The notes: a model not told the origin generated them from the letters alone. A stretch of DNA of 33,333 bases from Minisyncoccota bacterium (GCA_020629435.1 JAHDDI010000002.1:1-33333), one strand, 5' to 3'. Positions 22,808 through 31,226 are shown, counted from the first letter of the stretch. A program made the numbers and translations.

Positions 22808-23359
22808 ATGTTTCAAGGATTTACACAATCATACACAGGCACAGACGCAACAGGAGAAATCGTGTTTATGTTGCTTGTTGCATTTATCTTAGGATATTTG
22901 CTGCGACTGGCATACGAAAAGATCATGTTTGAGGATTATTACGACGAATATGACGAATACGAGTTTACCAACAAACAAGTTGTCGAAGAAGATCCAGTAT
23001 CAGTAACAAATACAGTTAATATTATTGAGGCAAAACCCAATCCAGTAGTGCAGTTACAAAACCCAATGGTGCAAACAATGCCATTTACACAAGATGACTT
23101 AAAAATCGTAGAAGGTGTTGGCCCAAAGATTGAATCACTGCTTCAAGAAGGGGGAATTGATACATGGAAAAAACTAGCAGATTCTGACGCGAGTGACATT
23201 AAAACACTTTTGCGCGCTGCAGGAGAACGATACCGAATCCATGACCCATCTACATGGCCAGAACAGGCTCAGTTGGCATCAGAAGGGAAATGGGACGAAT
23301 TAAAGGAGTTCCAAGATGCATTGTCGGGAGGAAAAGACCTTACAAAAATCTATAAATAA
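22808..23359 (+). CDS. Membrane-anchored helix-hairpin-helix protein
   Basis: The 183-residue protein has an N-terminal membrane segment (residues ~17-35), an acidic Tyr-rich stretch ('EDYYDEYDEYEF'), a linker, and a C-terminal helix-hairpin-helix domain ('DDLKIVEGVGPKIESLLQEGGIDTWKKLA') ending in the typical 'DPSTWPEQAQLASEGKWDELKEFQDALSGG'. This domain resembles L21-linked/DUF4332-like modules and may bind nucleic acid. Here it seems to sit on the cytoplasmic side, perhaps tying DNA or ribosomes to the membrane (inference). Confidence 0.8.
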   Translation: MFQGFTQSYTGTDATGEIVFMLLVAFILGYLLRLAYEKIMFEDYYDEYDEYEFTNKQVVEEDPVSVTNTVNIIEAKPNPVVQLQNPMVQTMPFTQDDLKIVEGVGPKIESLLQEGGIDTWKKLADSDASDIKTLLRAAGERYRIHDPSTWPEQAQLASEGKWDELKEFQDALSGGKDLTKIYK

Positions 23360-23391
23360 AAAACAAAACCGCGAAGGCGGTTTTTGTTTTT
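23357..23391 (+). terminator. Terminator fused to the next promoter
   Basis: AAAAACAAAACCGC, loop GAAG, GCGGTTTTTGTTTTT (one bulged T). The extended -10 of the methyltransferase gene begins on the last T of its tail. Confidence 0.8.
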
Positions 23392-23399
23392 GCTATAAT
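23391..23399 (+). promoter_or_regulatory. Extended -10 promoter of the methyltransferase (leaderless)
   Basis: TGC-TATAAT (23391-23399), 6 bases before ATG 23406. The spacer and any -35 would lie inside the terminator hairpin. Confidence 0.7.
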
Positions 23400-23405
23400 G
23401 CCCTA

Positions 23406-24038
23406 ATGACACACGGAGTAGATGTTAATAAAAATAGACTAGATGACTTGGACAGGGTTATTTTACGAGATTCTCTTTCTGAACCATTTAGTAAAAAAAA
23501 TATTTGTAATATAGGTTGCGGAGAAAGTAGTCTGTCTATTGCTTTGTGTAGTCTAGGTCATTTTGTCTACAACTATGACCGACGAGACTTACATAGTTTT
23601 TTTTCAATGACTTCGGAACTGTTCCAGAAACAAAAATTTGTATCAATGAATATATCTGACATCAAGGCACATAATCTCCCTAAACAAATACACGCACTTG
23701 TTTTTCAAAGAGTCTTGCATTATTTGTCGTACAAAAACACACAGGATATTCTGCACTTAGTCACGAAACAGTTGGCTGAGGGAGGAAAAATATATATATC
23801 ATTAACTGGTTTGGATTCTCAGATTGGGCAGGGGTATACTGCAAAACATGACCCGATTACATCTCGAATGGGGCACATTGCAGTTGATGACCAACATAGT
23901 TTTAATATCACAGAAAAATTGTGTCTATACTCCAAAGACGAGGCAGAGCAGTTAATTCAGTCCATTCCAGGACTGCATATAGAAAAGATATGGATATCAC
24001 ATTTTGGAAACATAAAAATTGTTGTGCAAAAAATATAG
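23406..24038 (+). CDS. Class I SAM-dependent methyltransferase
   Basis: The 210-residue product has motif I 'NIGCGESSLSIAL' for SAM binding and an acidic Asp in 'NYDRRD' at the end of strand 2. The post-motif strands 'IHALVFQRVLHYL' and 'LAEGGKIYISLTG' complete a TehB/UbiE-like fold. Substrate unknown. I start at ATG 23406 because the promoter ends 6 bases upstream; the track's longer ORF starts inside the previous gene. It lies 70 bases before the exporter operon and may be co-transcribed with it. Confidence 0.8.
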   Translation: MTHGVDVNKNRLDDLDRVILRDSLSEPFSKKNICNIGCGESSLSIALCSLGHFVYNYDRRDLHSFFSMTSELFQKQKFVSMNISDIKAHNLPKQIHALVFQRVLHYLSYKNTQDILHLVTKQLAEGGKIYISLTGLDSQIGQGYTAKHDPITSRMGHIAVDDQHSFNITEKLCLYSKDEAEQLIQSIPGLHIEKIWISHFGNIKIVVQKI

Positions 24039-24108
24039 TGTGCACAATTACAAAAACAAAAACATACAAGCTGTTATTATTAAGAGAATAAAAAACCTAT
24101 GTATACGT

Positions 24109-25626
24109 ATGAATAAAAAACACCTTGGAGTAACAGTTGTTTCTCTATTATCACTGATCGGACTAGTATGGTTTTTTCTGTTTTCAAATGACGACAAAGT
24201 ACAAATAGTTTCTCAGCATGTAGTGACAAGACAGGACATTTCAAACACAACATTGGTTTTTGGGAAGGCAGCACCAGAGGATGTGTTTGAACTGTCGTTT
24301 GATGTTTCAGGGAAATTGAATAAATACCTGATCGAAGAAGGTGAAAAAATTGCGGTCGGGGAGACAATTGCAGCATTGGACTCGCAAACAGTACGATCAC
24401 AAATTAATCAAGCGAACTCTGCGGTGGCAATTGAACGTTCGCGATATCAAGATTTAGCATCGCCAGTTTCTACACAAGAACAGGATGCAAAGAAGGAAGA
24501 AATTCAAACACAGACGCTAGTTACTGAGGGAGCGCGAGTTGATTTTGATAACACGATGTCAAATGTACTTGATAGTTATCGAGACTTATTAGAAGAAAAG
24601 ATTGATAAACATTATCTGTACCCAACACAAGCTGGTGCGTTACTGAGACTAAAAGAGGCCAAAGAAATGTCAGACGAAGACAGGGCAATATTGTCACAAA
24701 AAAGAATTGATTTAGAAAAGACGTATATTCAAGTTAATTCGCAGGGCGATGTTGCATACAAATATGCCCTGATGGGTGCTTTGTTTGAGTCTTCAATCAC
24801 ACTTGGACAAAACATGGTGTCTCAGTTACAAAAAACGTCTTCACTCAGTGCACGACAAGTCGAGAATAGCATAGAAGATTTCAACCAAGATCTAGATGAC
24901 CTGTACGATTCTCTCAACAAAGACTATGTTGACTGGAACACATCTCTCAGCAGGCTATCTCTGTTAGAAAAACAACTGGTATCATTGCAATCTGGCGCTG
25001 ACGGATCTGCATTGCAATTGCAGCAAAGTATCATTAATTCAAAACGAACTAACCTAAATTCGCTTTATGCGGATTTAGCGCAATTAACTTTGCGATCACC
25101 AATATCTGGGATTGTCTTTGATGCACCGTTAACTAATTTCCAAACAATATCACCTGGACAAATTGTGGCTTCAATTGTGCCGGATGCGCCATTGGTGATC
25201 AAGGCGCAAGTCGCTGAGTCTGATGTTCAGTTTATTGGTCCAGGTAATGTGGCAGAAATTAGTTTTGACGCACTACCTGAACTGTTGTTTACGGCAACAG
25301 TAAGCACAATCAAGAATCGGGAAAACAAAAATGCAACGGTCCCTACATATGAAACAGTTTTCATTTTTGATGAAGGACAAAACTTTGATTCTGTACGATC
25401 AGGGATGACTGCAAACATAACTGTTTCTTCCGGAAAACGAAACAATGTATTGTACGTCCCAACCCAATATATAGACCAAAAACAAGAAGGAAGTTTTGTG
25501 ACAGTCAAGGAAACTGAAGATTTGTATACACAGGCTCCGGTGACAACTGGGGTCAAGACCACGTCGGGCCTAACAGAAATCACAAGTGGACTAGTCGAGA
25601 ATCAGGTAGTATATATAGTTAATTAG
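24109..25626 (+). CDS. Membrane fusion (adaptor) protein of an ABC exporter, HlyD/MacA type
   Basis: The 505-residue protein has an N-terminal membrane anchor (residues ~9-27), the biotinyl-lipoyl-like first half ('GKLNKYLIEEGEKIAVGETIAAL'), a long coiled coil (~100-330), the second half-motif ('LRSPISGIVFDAPL') and beta-barrel domains, as in MacA/HlyD. I start at ATG 24109 ('MNKKHLG') because the track's ORF begins in the previous gene. It would couple the ABC permease to the outside of the cell. Gap of 10 bases to the permease gene. Confidence 0.85.
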   Translation: MNKKHLGVTVVSLLSLIGLVWFFLFSNDDKVQIVSQHVVTRQDISNTTLVFGKAAPEDVFELSFDVSGKLNKYLIEEGEKIAVGETIAALDSQTVRSQINQANSAVAIERSRYQDLASPVSTQEQDAKKEEIQTQTLVTEGARVDFDNTMSNVLDSYRDLLEEKIDKHYLYPTQAGALLRLKEAKEMSDEDRAILSQKRIDLEKTYIQVNSQGDVAYKYALMGALFESSITLGQNMVSQLQKTSSLSARQVENSIEDFNQDLDDLYDSLNKDYVDWNTSLSRLSLLEKQLVSLQSGADGSALQLQQSIINSKRTNLNSLYADLAQLTLRSPISGIVFDAPLTNFQTISPGQIVASIVPDAPLVIKAQVAESDVQFIGPGNVAEISFDALPELLFTATVSTIKNRENKNATVPTYETVFIFDEGQNFDSVRSGMTANITVSSGKRNNVLYVPTQYIDQKQEGSFVTVKETEDLYTQAPVTTGVKTTSGLTEITSGLVENQVVYIVN

Positions 25627-25636
25627 TGACGAAGTT

Positions 25637-26881
25637 ATGAAAACACTCTCGGTCGGATCACTCTTAGCATGCAAGGCAATTAAGCGCACAAGTTTAATTT
25701 CTAAAATTTTCATTATTATGATCATGGCTATGACATTTTTGAATCTACTGGTTGTTCGAGGCGTCTTGGTGGGTATACCAGACAGTAGTTTAAAAAATGT
25801 ACGCGCTGATGAAGTGGGTGATGTATTAGTTAGTCGTCTGGAAGGCAAAAATGAAATAGAACAGAGTTATCAGTTGTTTACAAATTTAGACCAAGACAAT
25901 CAAGTTGCGGCATATTCTCCACGATATCGAGTTTCATCAATCTTGGAATCTGACTATGGACGGACAAAAAAACAGACAGAGAATTCTAGTCGCCGCAGCG
26001 TTATTTTGTTTGGACTTAATCCAGAAGCAGAAAAAATAGTAACTGGTTTTGATAGGTTTATTATTGATGGACGTTTTTTGCAAAAAGGAGATTCAAACAA
26101 GATTGTTTTGGGTAAGGGTTTGTTAAGTAACTATGCAACGCCCGGTGAAAATTTTACTGACGAAGAATTGTTACAGAACGTGAACGTGCAAGACAAAATT
26201 TTAGTAACAGTAAATGGCCAATCCACGGAATATGAAGTGATTGGTATATCAAGTAACAAAGGGCAGGCAGATAACAGGGCTTACATTACAGATACACAAG
26301 CGCGATTACTGTTAAGTAAAACAAATCCAGACACAGCCGAAATTGCAATTAGATTGCAGTCTGGCGTAGATATTGATGTCTTTGCCGACAATTTACGTAG
26401 TCAATACGGAGATAAAGCCAAAGTCGAGACGTACATACAAGCGACAGGCCAGTTTTTAGATGACATAAAGACGATATTCGACTACCTGTCGGGGTTTATC
26501 GGTATCATTGGTGTGTTTATTGCATCGATTACAATATTTATTGTTATTTTTATTAACGCCATGTCGCGCAAAAAAGAAATTGGTATTATGCGTGCAATTG
26601 GTGTGCAGCCGGGCATTATCATGACATCATATATCATACAGTCTATGTTCTATGCTGTCTCTGGTATTGCAGTTGCGCTAGTTATTTTCGGATACATCAT
26701 AGAGCCCTATTTTGTACAAAATCCAATTGATTTTCCGTTCACTGATGTCTATTTGGCAGTTGATAGTAAGATAACATTAATTTATGTTTTCATACTTGTC
26801 TCTGCGGCATTCTTGGCTGGGTTTATTCCGTCACGGATCGTGTTAAAACAAAAAATATTAGCATTAATATTAGGTCGATAA
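25637..26881 (+). CDS. ABC transporter permease, MacB/FtsX type
   Basis: The 414-residue protein has four membrane helices: one near residues ~15-40, then a large extracytoplasmic domain (residues ~45-275), then three helices forming the FtsX domain ('SRKKEIGIMRAIGVQPGII'). This is the MacB/LolE layout used for mechanotransmission and export of peptides or lipoproteins. It is in one operon with the adaptor (10 bases) and ATPase (7 bases). The substrate is unknown. Confidence 0.88.
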   Translation: MKTLSVGSLLACKAIKRTSLISKIFIIMIMAMTFLNLLVVRGVLVGIPDSSLKNVRADEVGDVLVSRLEGKNEIEQSYQLFTNLDQDNQVAAYSPRYRVSSILESDYGRTKKQTENSSRRSVILFGLNPEAEKIVTGFDRFIIDGRFLQKGDSNKIVLGKGLLSNYATPGENFTDEELLQNVNVQDKILVTVNGQSTEYEVIGISSNKGQADNRAYITDTQARLLLSKTNPDTAEIAIRLQSGVDIDVFADNLRSQYGDKAKVETYIQATGQFLDDIKTIFDYLSGFIGIIGVFIASITIFIVIFINAMSRKKEIGIMRAIGVQPGIIMTSYIIQSMFYAVSGIAVALVIFGYIIEPYFVQNPIDFPFTDVYLAVDSKITLIYVFILVSAAFLAGFIPSRIVLKQKILALILGR

Positions 26882-26888
26882 ATTATTT

Positions 26889-27554
26889 ATGAATTTACAA
26901 ACAAACAAAATAATAAAAAGCTACGTCATTGGTGGTAAACCAACACAGATTTTAAAGGGTATCGACCTGTCTGTTCAATCAGGAGAATTTGTGGTCTTGT
27001 CAGGAAAATCAGGTGCTGGAAAATCAACGTTGCTGTACCAGTTATCGCTGCTGTCTCGACCTACTTCTGGGCAAGTATTGGTTAATGGTATAGATATGGC
27101 GACACTTTCAGACGCAAAGCGGTCTGATTTTAGATTACGAAAATTTGGATTTGTATTCCAAGAGTTTGCGCTCTCGCGTGATTTGTCTGCCTTAGAAAAT
27201 GTCTCGCTTCCACTCATGTGCCAAGGTGTGTCATTTAAAAATTCAAGACAGCGCGCACAGTCAGCACTAGAAGCTGTTGAACTAGGGCACAGAAGTGATA
27301 ATTATCCAGAACAATTATCTGGTGGGGAACAACAACGTGTAGCGATTGCTCGTGCCATTGTCACCGAACCAGAGTTATTGTTTGCAGATGAGCCCACTGC
27401 CAGTTTGGATACAAAAAATAGTGAAAACGTATTGCAGATTATTAAACAATTACAAAAGAAATTGGGCATCACAGTAATTATGATAACCCACGAAGAGCAA
27501 TATAAAACTATCGGAGACAGAGTAATTGAACTAGAGGACGGAAAGCTGATATAA
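26889..27554 (+). CDS. ABC transporter ATPase, MacB/LolD type
   Basis: The 221-residue ATPase has Walker A 'GKSGAGKST', Q-loop 'FVFQEF', signature 'LSGGEQQRVAIARA', Walker B 'LLFADEPT' and H-loop 'ITHEEQ'. It is the standard ATPase partner of the upstream FtsX-type permease. Third gene of the exporter operon. Confidence 0.95.
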   Translation: MNLQTNKIIKSYVIGGKPTQILKGIDLSVQSGEFVVLSGKSGAGKSTLLYQLSLLSRPTSGQVLVNGIDMATLSDAKRSDFRLRKFGFVFQEFALSRDLSALENVSLPLMCQGVSFKNSRQRAQSALEAVELGHRSDNYPEQLSGGEQQRVAIARAIVTEPELLFADEPTASLDTKNSENVLQIIKQLQKKLGITVIMITHEEQYKTIGDRVIELEDGKLI

Positions 27555-27565
27555 AAAAATCAAAG

Positions 27566-27574
27566 TGGTATGAT
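27566..27574 (+). promoter_or_regulatory. Extended -10 promoter of the DUF4153 gene (leaderless)
   Basis: TGG-TATGAT (27566-27574), 6 bases before ATG 27581, directly after the ATPase stop. Confidence 0.6.
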
Positions 27575-27580
27575 TAAGTA

Positions 27581-29287
27581 ATGAAACATTTACGTACAAT
27601 ATTATCCTGGCAAAAATTTGAAGAAGAACTGTCTAAAATTATTGCGCGGTTCCCAGTGACATTTATCACAATAGTATCTGCAGGCGTGGTACTCATGCTT
27701 ATGATTGCAGACAATGACTTTTTTAGTGACGACGTGTTCGGAAGATTACTGCTAACTTTGTCGTTCTTATTTTGGACTTCAGTGTCAGCAGTGCTGTTTT
27801 GTGAATCAATGCGTTATAGCAAGCGAACAGGACTATTATTTAATGCATTTGTTGTGCTGGCAGGTTCGTTTTACTATGTTGTGTTACCTCACAATCTTTC
27901 GGGGCTTAGTTTTGAATTTTTCCTTACGCAATTTCTTGTTCATTTTGCATTAGCATTGTCTGTTAGTTTTACATTTATTGTTGGCGAATACATACGAAAC
28001 AACTATAAAGACATAGAGTATTACAATACAACATTTGCTTATGGAACATCAATTTTTTTGGCTGTTGTTGTGGGCGTATGTGTCTCCTTATCTGGAAGCG
28101 CATTGTTGGGAACAATTGATTTGTTATTCAGTCCAGAATGGCTATCACATGAAGCATATCTATATGTACTAGTTGCTGCATGGATATTTGCGGGACCTTT
28201 ATTTTTGTTGAGTCGGCTACCAGGGGGACTGGTACAAGAACTAAAAGCAGGGGACGCATTTATGCAATTTATAGTGAGGTACATTGCCACACCATTTATA
28301 GTGATATATTTTATTATCCTGTATCTTTACACCATACAAGTGTTGGCTAATTTTTCGCAGTGGCCACAAGGAGAGGTTGCATGGCTAGTTATTTGGTTTT
28401 CAATTTTTGGTTATGTCAGTTACATATTATCTTTTCATCTCAAACATGAACGATTTGTGTCTCTTGTGCGTACCTGGTTTCCAATTTTGTTGATTCCGCA
28501 ACTAGCGATGCTTTTCTATGCAATTGGACTACGTATTGACCAGTACGGTTGGACAGTGAACCGATACATAGTAGTTGTGTTTGGAATCTGGCTAGTAGGA
28601 TTGTCTTTGTACTATATTGTTGCAAAACAAAAGTCAAAACTAGTGTGTATCCCCGCGTCTCTTTTTGTAGTCACAATTATTGTATCGGTTGGACCGTGGA
28701 GTATGTTTAATATTTCCGTACAATCACAAACCAACAAAATTAATCACTATCTGGCAACTGGTATTGATAATTTGTCTCAAGCCGAAAAAGGTAATGTGGC
28801 CTCGTCAATCAGGTACCTGTGCCAATATCATGGATGCAACACCGTGTACAGTATTGAACAACTAAATGAATTACTGCCTGAAAAGAATTTAAATTACTGG
28901 GAGATACAAGAAGCATTAGGTGTTACGGAAATCTATGCAGGCGAACACGATGAAATAGTATATTATTATTTTAACCATGATTTGTTTAGTGTTGATGGAT
29001 TCAAAACATTAACTGAGTTTAATTCATACGATAGTAGCCAAGACAACAATAATGCTTTTTATGACACCAAACAACAGTCACTTAAGGTTGGTGATGCAAG
29101 CATTGCACTGGGTGTGTCTCAAATAGATTTAGAACTGAATACGGTAAATAGTAATCCAAGAGAGCGACAATTAGAAGGGGAATATTTTGATATCACACAC
29201 CTTGATAAAACATATAGGGTTTTTATTTCTAACATGACTATTAATGATGGTCTGATTGAAAACATGTTTGGGTGGGTTGCGTATTAA
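27581..29287 (+). CDS. DUF4153 polytopic membrane protein
   Basis: The 568-residue protein has about eleven to twelve membrane helices over residues ~25-385, including the DUF4153-like block 'ATPFIVIYFIILYLYTIQVL' and 'WLVIWFSIFGYVSYILSF'. The C-terminal ~180 residues are soluble and beta-rich, probably outside the cell. DUF4153 function is not known. It follows the exporter operon and has its own promoter, so it may be expressed on its own. Confidence 0.8.
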   Translation: MKHLRTILSWQKFEEELSKIIARFPVTFITIVSAGVVLMLMIADNDFFSDDVFGRLLLTLSFLFWTSVSAVLFCESMRYSKRTGLLFNAFVVLAGSFYYVVLPHNLSGLSFEFFLTQFLVHFALALSVSFTFIVGEYIRNNYKDIEYYNTTFAYGTSIFLAVVVGVCVSLSGSALLGTIDLLFSPEWLSHEAYLYVLVAAWIFAGPLFLLSRLPGGLVQELKAGDAFMQFIVRYIATPFIVIYFIILYLYTIQVLANFSQWPQGEVAWLVIWFSIFGYVSYILSFHLKHERFVSLVRTWFPILLIPQLAMLFYAIGLRIDQYGWTVNRYIVVVFGIWLVGLSLYYIVAKQKSKLVCIPASLFVVTIIVSVGPWSMFNISVQSQTNKINHYLATGIDNLSQAEKGNVASSIRYLCQYHGCNTVYSIEQLNELLPEKNLNYWEIQEALGVTEIYAGEHDEIVYYYFNHDLFSVDGFKTLTEFNSYDSSQDNNNAFYDTKQQSLKVGDASIALGVSQIDLELNTVNSNPRERQLEGEYFDITHLDKTYRVFISNMTINDGLIENMFGWVAY

Positions 29288-29296
29288 ATGACAAAC

Positions 29297-29322
29297 AAAA
29301 AGCCGAACAAATCTGGCTCGGC
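29297..29322 (-). terminator. Weak terminator after the Cys-rich gene
   Basis: On the minus strand GCCGA, an 11-base loop, TCGGC, then TTTTTGTTT. Five-pair stem only. Confidence 0.5.
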
Positions 29323-29342
29323 AGATTGTCCGATCATGTGCT

Positions 29343-29627
29343 TCAATTCATGTCGCGCAATGCTTGGCATCCACCACTTTCGTAGCATAAATGCTCGACA
29401 CCATTAATTTCCCGGTAACCATCGCACCACGGCTCGTGAGTAACAGTACTTTCGAAGCCTTCGCAAGGAAAATCTTGATCAGAGAACTCTTTATCGAGGG
29501 CCTCTTCTCGTGACACTCCAGAACGTAAGTATACGCACGCAGGGCGGGGTGAATATCGTATATCGTTTGCAACATCATGAGCTGCTTCTTTGTGACCACA
29601 GTGCTTGCAGGGTTCATTGCACGCCAT
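29343..29627 (-). CDS. Cys-rich small protein with a Shine-Dalgarno start
   Basis: The 94-residue product contains about nine Cys and several His ('CNEPCKHCGHKEAAHD', 'RPACVYL', 'DFPCEGF', 'EPWCDGY', 'HLCYESGGCQ'), so it probably binds zinc. I recognise no family. A strong ribosome-binding site (AAAGGAGT, 8 bases before ATG) fixes the start at 29627; it is one of only three such sites in the window. Base composition is also richer in G and C. Probably an accessory or acquired gene. Confidence 0.7.
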   Translation of the reverse strand: MACNEPCKHCGHKEAAHDVANDIRYSPRPACVYLRSGVSREEALDKEFSDQDFPCEGFESTVTHEPWCDGYREINGVEHLCYESGGCQALRDMN

Positions 29628-29664
29628 TTGGGGACTCCTTTCTTTGAACACATTAAAACACAAA

Positions 29665-29685
29665 CAATACTTTAATCAAGTATTG
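29665..29685 (-). terminator. Hairpin after the HD gene
   Basis: CAATACTT, loop GATTA, AAGTATTG on the minus strand, followed by TTTGTGTTTT. AT-rich, eight pairs. It overlaps the stop codon of the HD gene, and the -35 of the Cys-rich gene may overlap its left arm. Confidence 0.55.
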
Positions 29686-30217
29686 AGAACGCTGTGATCA
29701 AGTTTTGGGCATGAGTTGGCACATCGATACCGATACGGTCAACGGCAGTATTAATATGATCTCGGTCAATCTTGGGAGCAAACCCTTTGTCGCGGACACG
29801 TTTAGCAATACTTTTTGCTTTCATTTCTGCAAAGGGAATAGGGTTTAATTTTTGATAGGCATAGAAAATTCCCGATATCTCATCACAGGCCAATAATACA
29901 CGTGCTAGGTCAGTCTGTGGTTGTGTGGTGAATCCGTTATATCCAAGAGCATGGGCTTCTACTGCATGAATCAATTCGTTCGGATAGTCCCATTCTTTAA
30001 ACCACTCTAGTGATGGCCCGGGATGGGTTTCCGGGTATTGGTCAAAATCAATATCGTGGAAATATCCAGTTAGCCACCACAGGTGCTCGTCACCGTCATA
30101 TTGGTTTGCATAACTGGCGGTAGCTGTTGCCACCATTAGCGCGTGTAATCGTTGATAAGTATCAGAGACATGGTTTTCTAATATTTCCTTTGCTTGTTCT
30201 TTGGTTGGTAAATTCAT
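29672..30217 (-). CDS. HD-domain phosphohydrolase (COG2316-like)
   Basis: The 181-residue protein has the HD metal-site pattern: an early His ('RLHALMV'), 'WLTGYFHDIDFD' with the HD pair, a further His in 'AVEAHALG', and the later 'ACDEISG' Asp. The C-terminal helices ('MKAKSIAKRVRDKGFAPKIDRDHI') fit a family of predicted HD hydrolases. HD enzymes cut phosphate esters of nucleotides; the substrate is unknown. Its -10 box ends 9 bases before the ATG. It is 7 bases downstream of the matrixin gene, same strand. Confidence 0.82.
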   Translation of the reverse strand: MNLPTKEQAKEILENHVSDTYQRLHALMVATATASYANQYDGDEHLWWLTGYFHDIDFDQYPETHPGPSLEWFKEWDYPNELIHAVEAHALGYNGFTTQPQTDLARVLLACDEISGIFYAYQKLNPIPFAEMKAKSIAKRVRDKGFAPKIDRDHINTAVDRIGIDVPTHAQNLITAFSILD

Positions 30218-30224
30218 AGTAGTT

Positions 30225-30755
30225 TTATTGTAGCAAACGGCACTTATTTTTTAATTCTCGCAAATCATCAACAGTTAATTCTGGGTATGAACGCGGGTTA
30301 CTTTGTAATAAATAGTGCATGATAGCCTGCGAGTCTTCGACGTGGTCCATGTCTAGTGCATGTCCAAATTCATGTGCCAACACAAGCGCCAAGTCATATT
30401 TATTTTCAAATTCATAAATATTTAACTCACCCTTATAAAAATCACCTTTGTCATATTGTTGACCATTTGATATGTCTGCTGTGGTGGGTAATAAGTTAAC
30501 AGTAATATCTGCATCTTGTTCGACATATTCAAATGTTAATGTTCTACCCATGGGCTGCTCCCACACATATTCAATTTCTTGCAGGATAGTCACCAATTCT
30601 GATTGAGAAATATTAAAACTAGAGTCAATAGTCCCAACAGTATATGTTTGGGGGCGTTGGCAGGGATGTAGGTATACAGTAGTATAGGCAATATATAAAG
30701 ACACGGTAAAACTAATCAAAAGTATCGAACGTGTAATAAAATAATAATAAGTCAT
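30225..30755 (-). CDS. Membrane-anchored matrixin-like zinc metalloprotease
   Basis: The 176-residue product has an N-terminal membrane helix (residues ~8-25) and a short metalloprotease domain with 'LAHEFGHALDMDH' (zinc-binding HExxHxxGxxH-type motif, here with Asp in place of the usual Gly) followed by 'DSQAIMHY' with the Met-turn. It would act outside the cell. I start at ATG 30755, 6 bases after a TACACT box; the track's start 21 codons upstream precedes that promoter. Confidence 0.8.
   Translation of the reverse strand: MTYYYFITRSILLISFTVSLYIAYTTVYLHPCQRPQTYTVGTIDSSFNISQSELVTILQEIEYVWEQPMGRTLTFEYVEQDADITVNLLPTTADISNGQQYDKGDFYKGELNIYEFENKYDLALVLAHEFGHALDMDHVEDSQAIMHYLLQSNPRSYPELTVDDLRELKNKCRLLQ
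30227..30235 (-). promoter_or_regulatory. Extended -10 of the HD gene (near-leaderless)
   Basis: Minus-strand TGC-TACAAT (30235-30227), 9 bases before ATG 30217. It lies inside the 3' end of the matrixin gene. Confidence 0.55.
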
Positions 30756-30761
30756 ATCAAT

Positions 30762-30770
30762 AGTGTAACA
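30762..30770 (-). promoter_or_regulatory. Extended -10 of the matrixin gene (leaderless)
   Basis: Minus-strand TGT-TACACT (30770-30762), 6 bases before ATG 30755. The same box and spacing recur before the DUF1801 gene. Confidence 0.6.
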
Positions 30771-30798
30771 AAGATAGTTCATAATATGTATGTGTGAC

Positions 30799-30839
30799 AA
30801 CACAAAACGCAGAACCATACGGTCCTGCGTTTTTGTGTT
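30799..30839 (-). terminator. Terminator after the cold-shock gene
   Basis: Long hairpin AACACAAAACGCAGAACC / GGTCCTGCGTTTTTGTGTT with one mismatch and one bulge, loop ATAC. It ends the csp transcript. Confidence 0.75.
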
Positions 30840-30861
30840 GAGACTGTTTTAGAAATTGAGA

Positions 30862-31068
30862 CTACGCTGCAGCTTCTACGACTGTTACTCCAGTTGCGCT
30901 AGGCCCTTTTGGTCCGTCTTCAACTGTGAATTCTACTGTCTGACCTTCTTTCAAAGAATCAAAATCAGCACATTCGTTCATGTGAAAGAAAAGGTCTTTG
31001 TCGTGTCCTTCTCGTGAGATGAATCCGAATCCTTTTTCAGTCAATGTTTTAATTGTTCCTGTATCCAT
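30862..31068 (-). CDS. csp: Cold-shock domain protein
   Basis: At 68 residues it is a single OB-fold cold-shock domain with RNP1 'KGFGFI' and RNP2 'DLFFHM'. It binds single-stranded RNA and melts structure, helping translation. The mRNA has a long leader (about 97 bases) behind a near-consensus promoter, as expected for cold-shock genes, and a strong terminator. It stands out here because most other genes are leaderless. Confidence 0.95.
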   Translation of the reverse strand: MDTGTIKTLTEKGFGFISREGHDKDLFFHMNECADFDSLKEGQTVEFTVEDGPKGPSATGVTVVEAAA

Positions 31069-31167
31069 AAAATGATATATATTGTCTTATAATGTACAAA
31101 ACAATACATACAGGGGTCTACGAGTCTAGGTGTAAGAGTGCTACTTGTTCATACACAGTAGCACGCT
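31069..31167 (-). promoter_or_regulatory. Long 5' leader of the cold-shock gene with stem-loop
   Basis: The start of the transcript folds as GTGCTACT (31164-31157 on the minus strand), an 11-base loop, AGTAGCAC (31145-31138). This eight-pair stem begins within about 3 bases of the predicted transcription start. Long structured leaders sense temperature or stabilise cold-shock mRNAs in other bacteria. Confidence 0.6.
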
Positions 31168-31173
31168 TTGTTT

Positions 31174-31202
31174 ATATAACAAGCGGCCCCGTTATTTGTC
31201 AA
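31174..31202 (-). promoter_or_regulatory. Strong promoter of the cold-shock gene
   Basis: Minus-strand TTGACA (31202-31197), 17-base spacer, TTATAT (31179-31174). The only perfect -35 box in the window. Confidence 0.85.
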
Positions 31203-31226
31203 CAATAGCAGCTAGAGCATGTATGA

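Noticed and set aside
24098-24108. A leaderless promoter before the adaptor gene at 24109
   Set aside because: The bases at the right distance (CTATGT) match a -10 box poorly; co-transcription with the methyltransferase is as likely.
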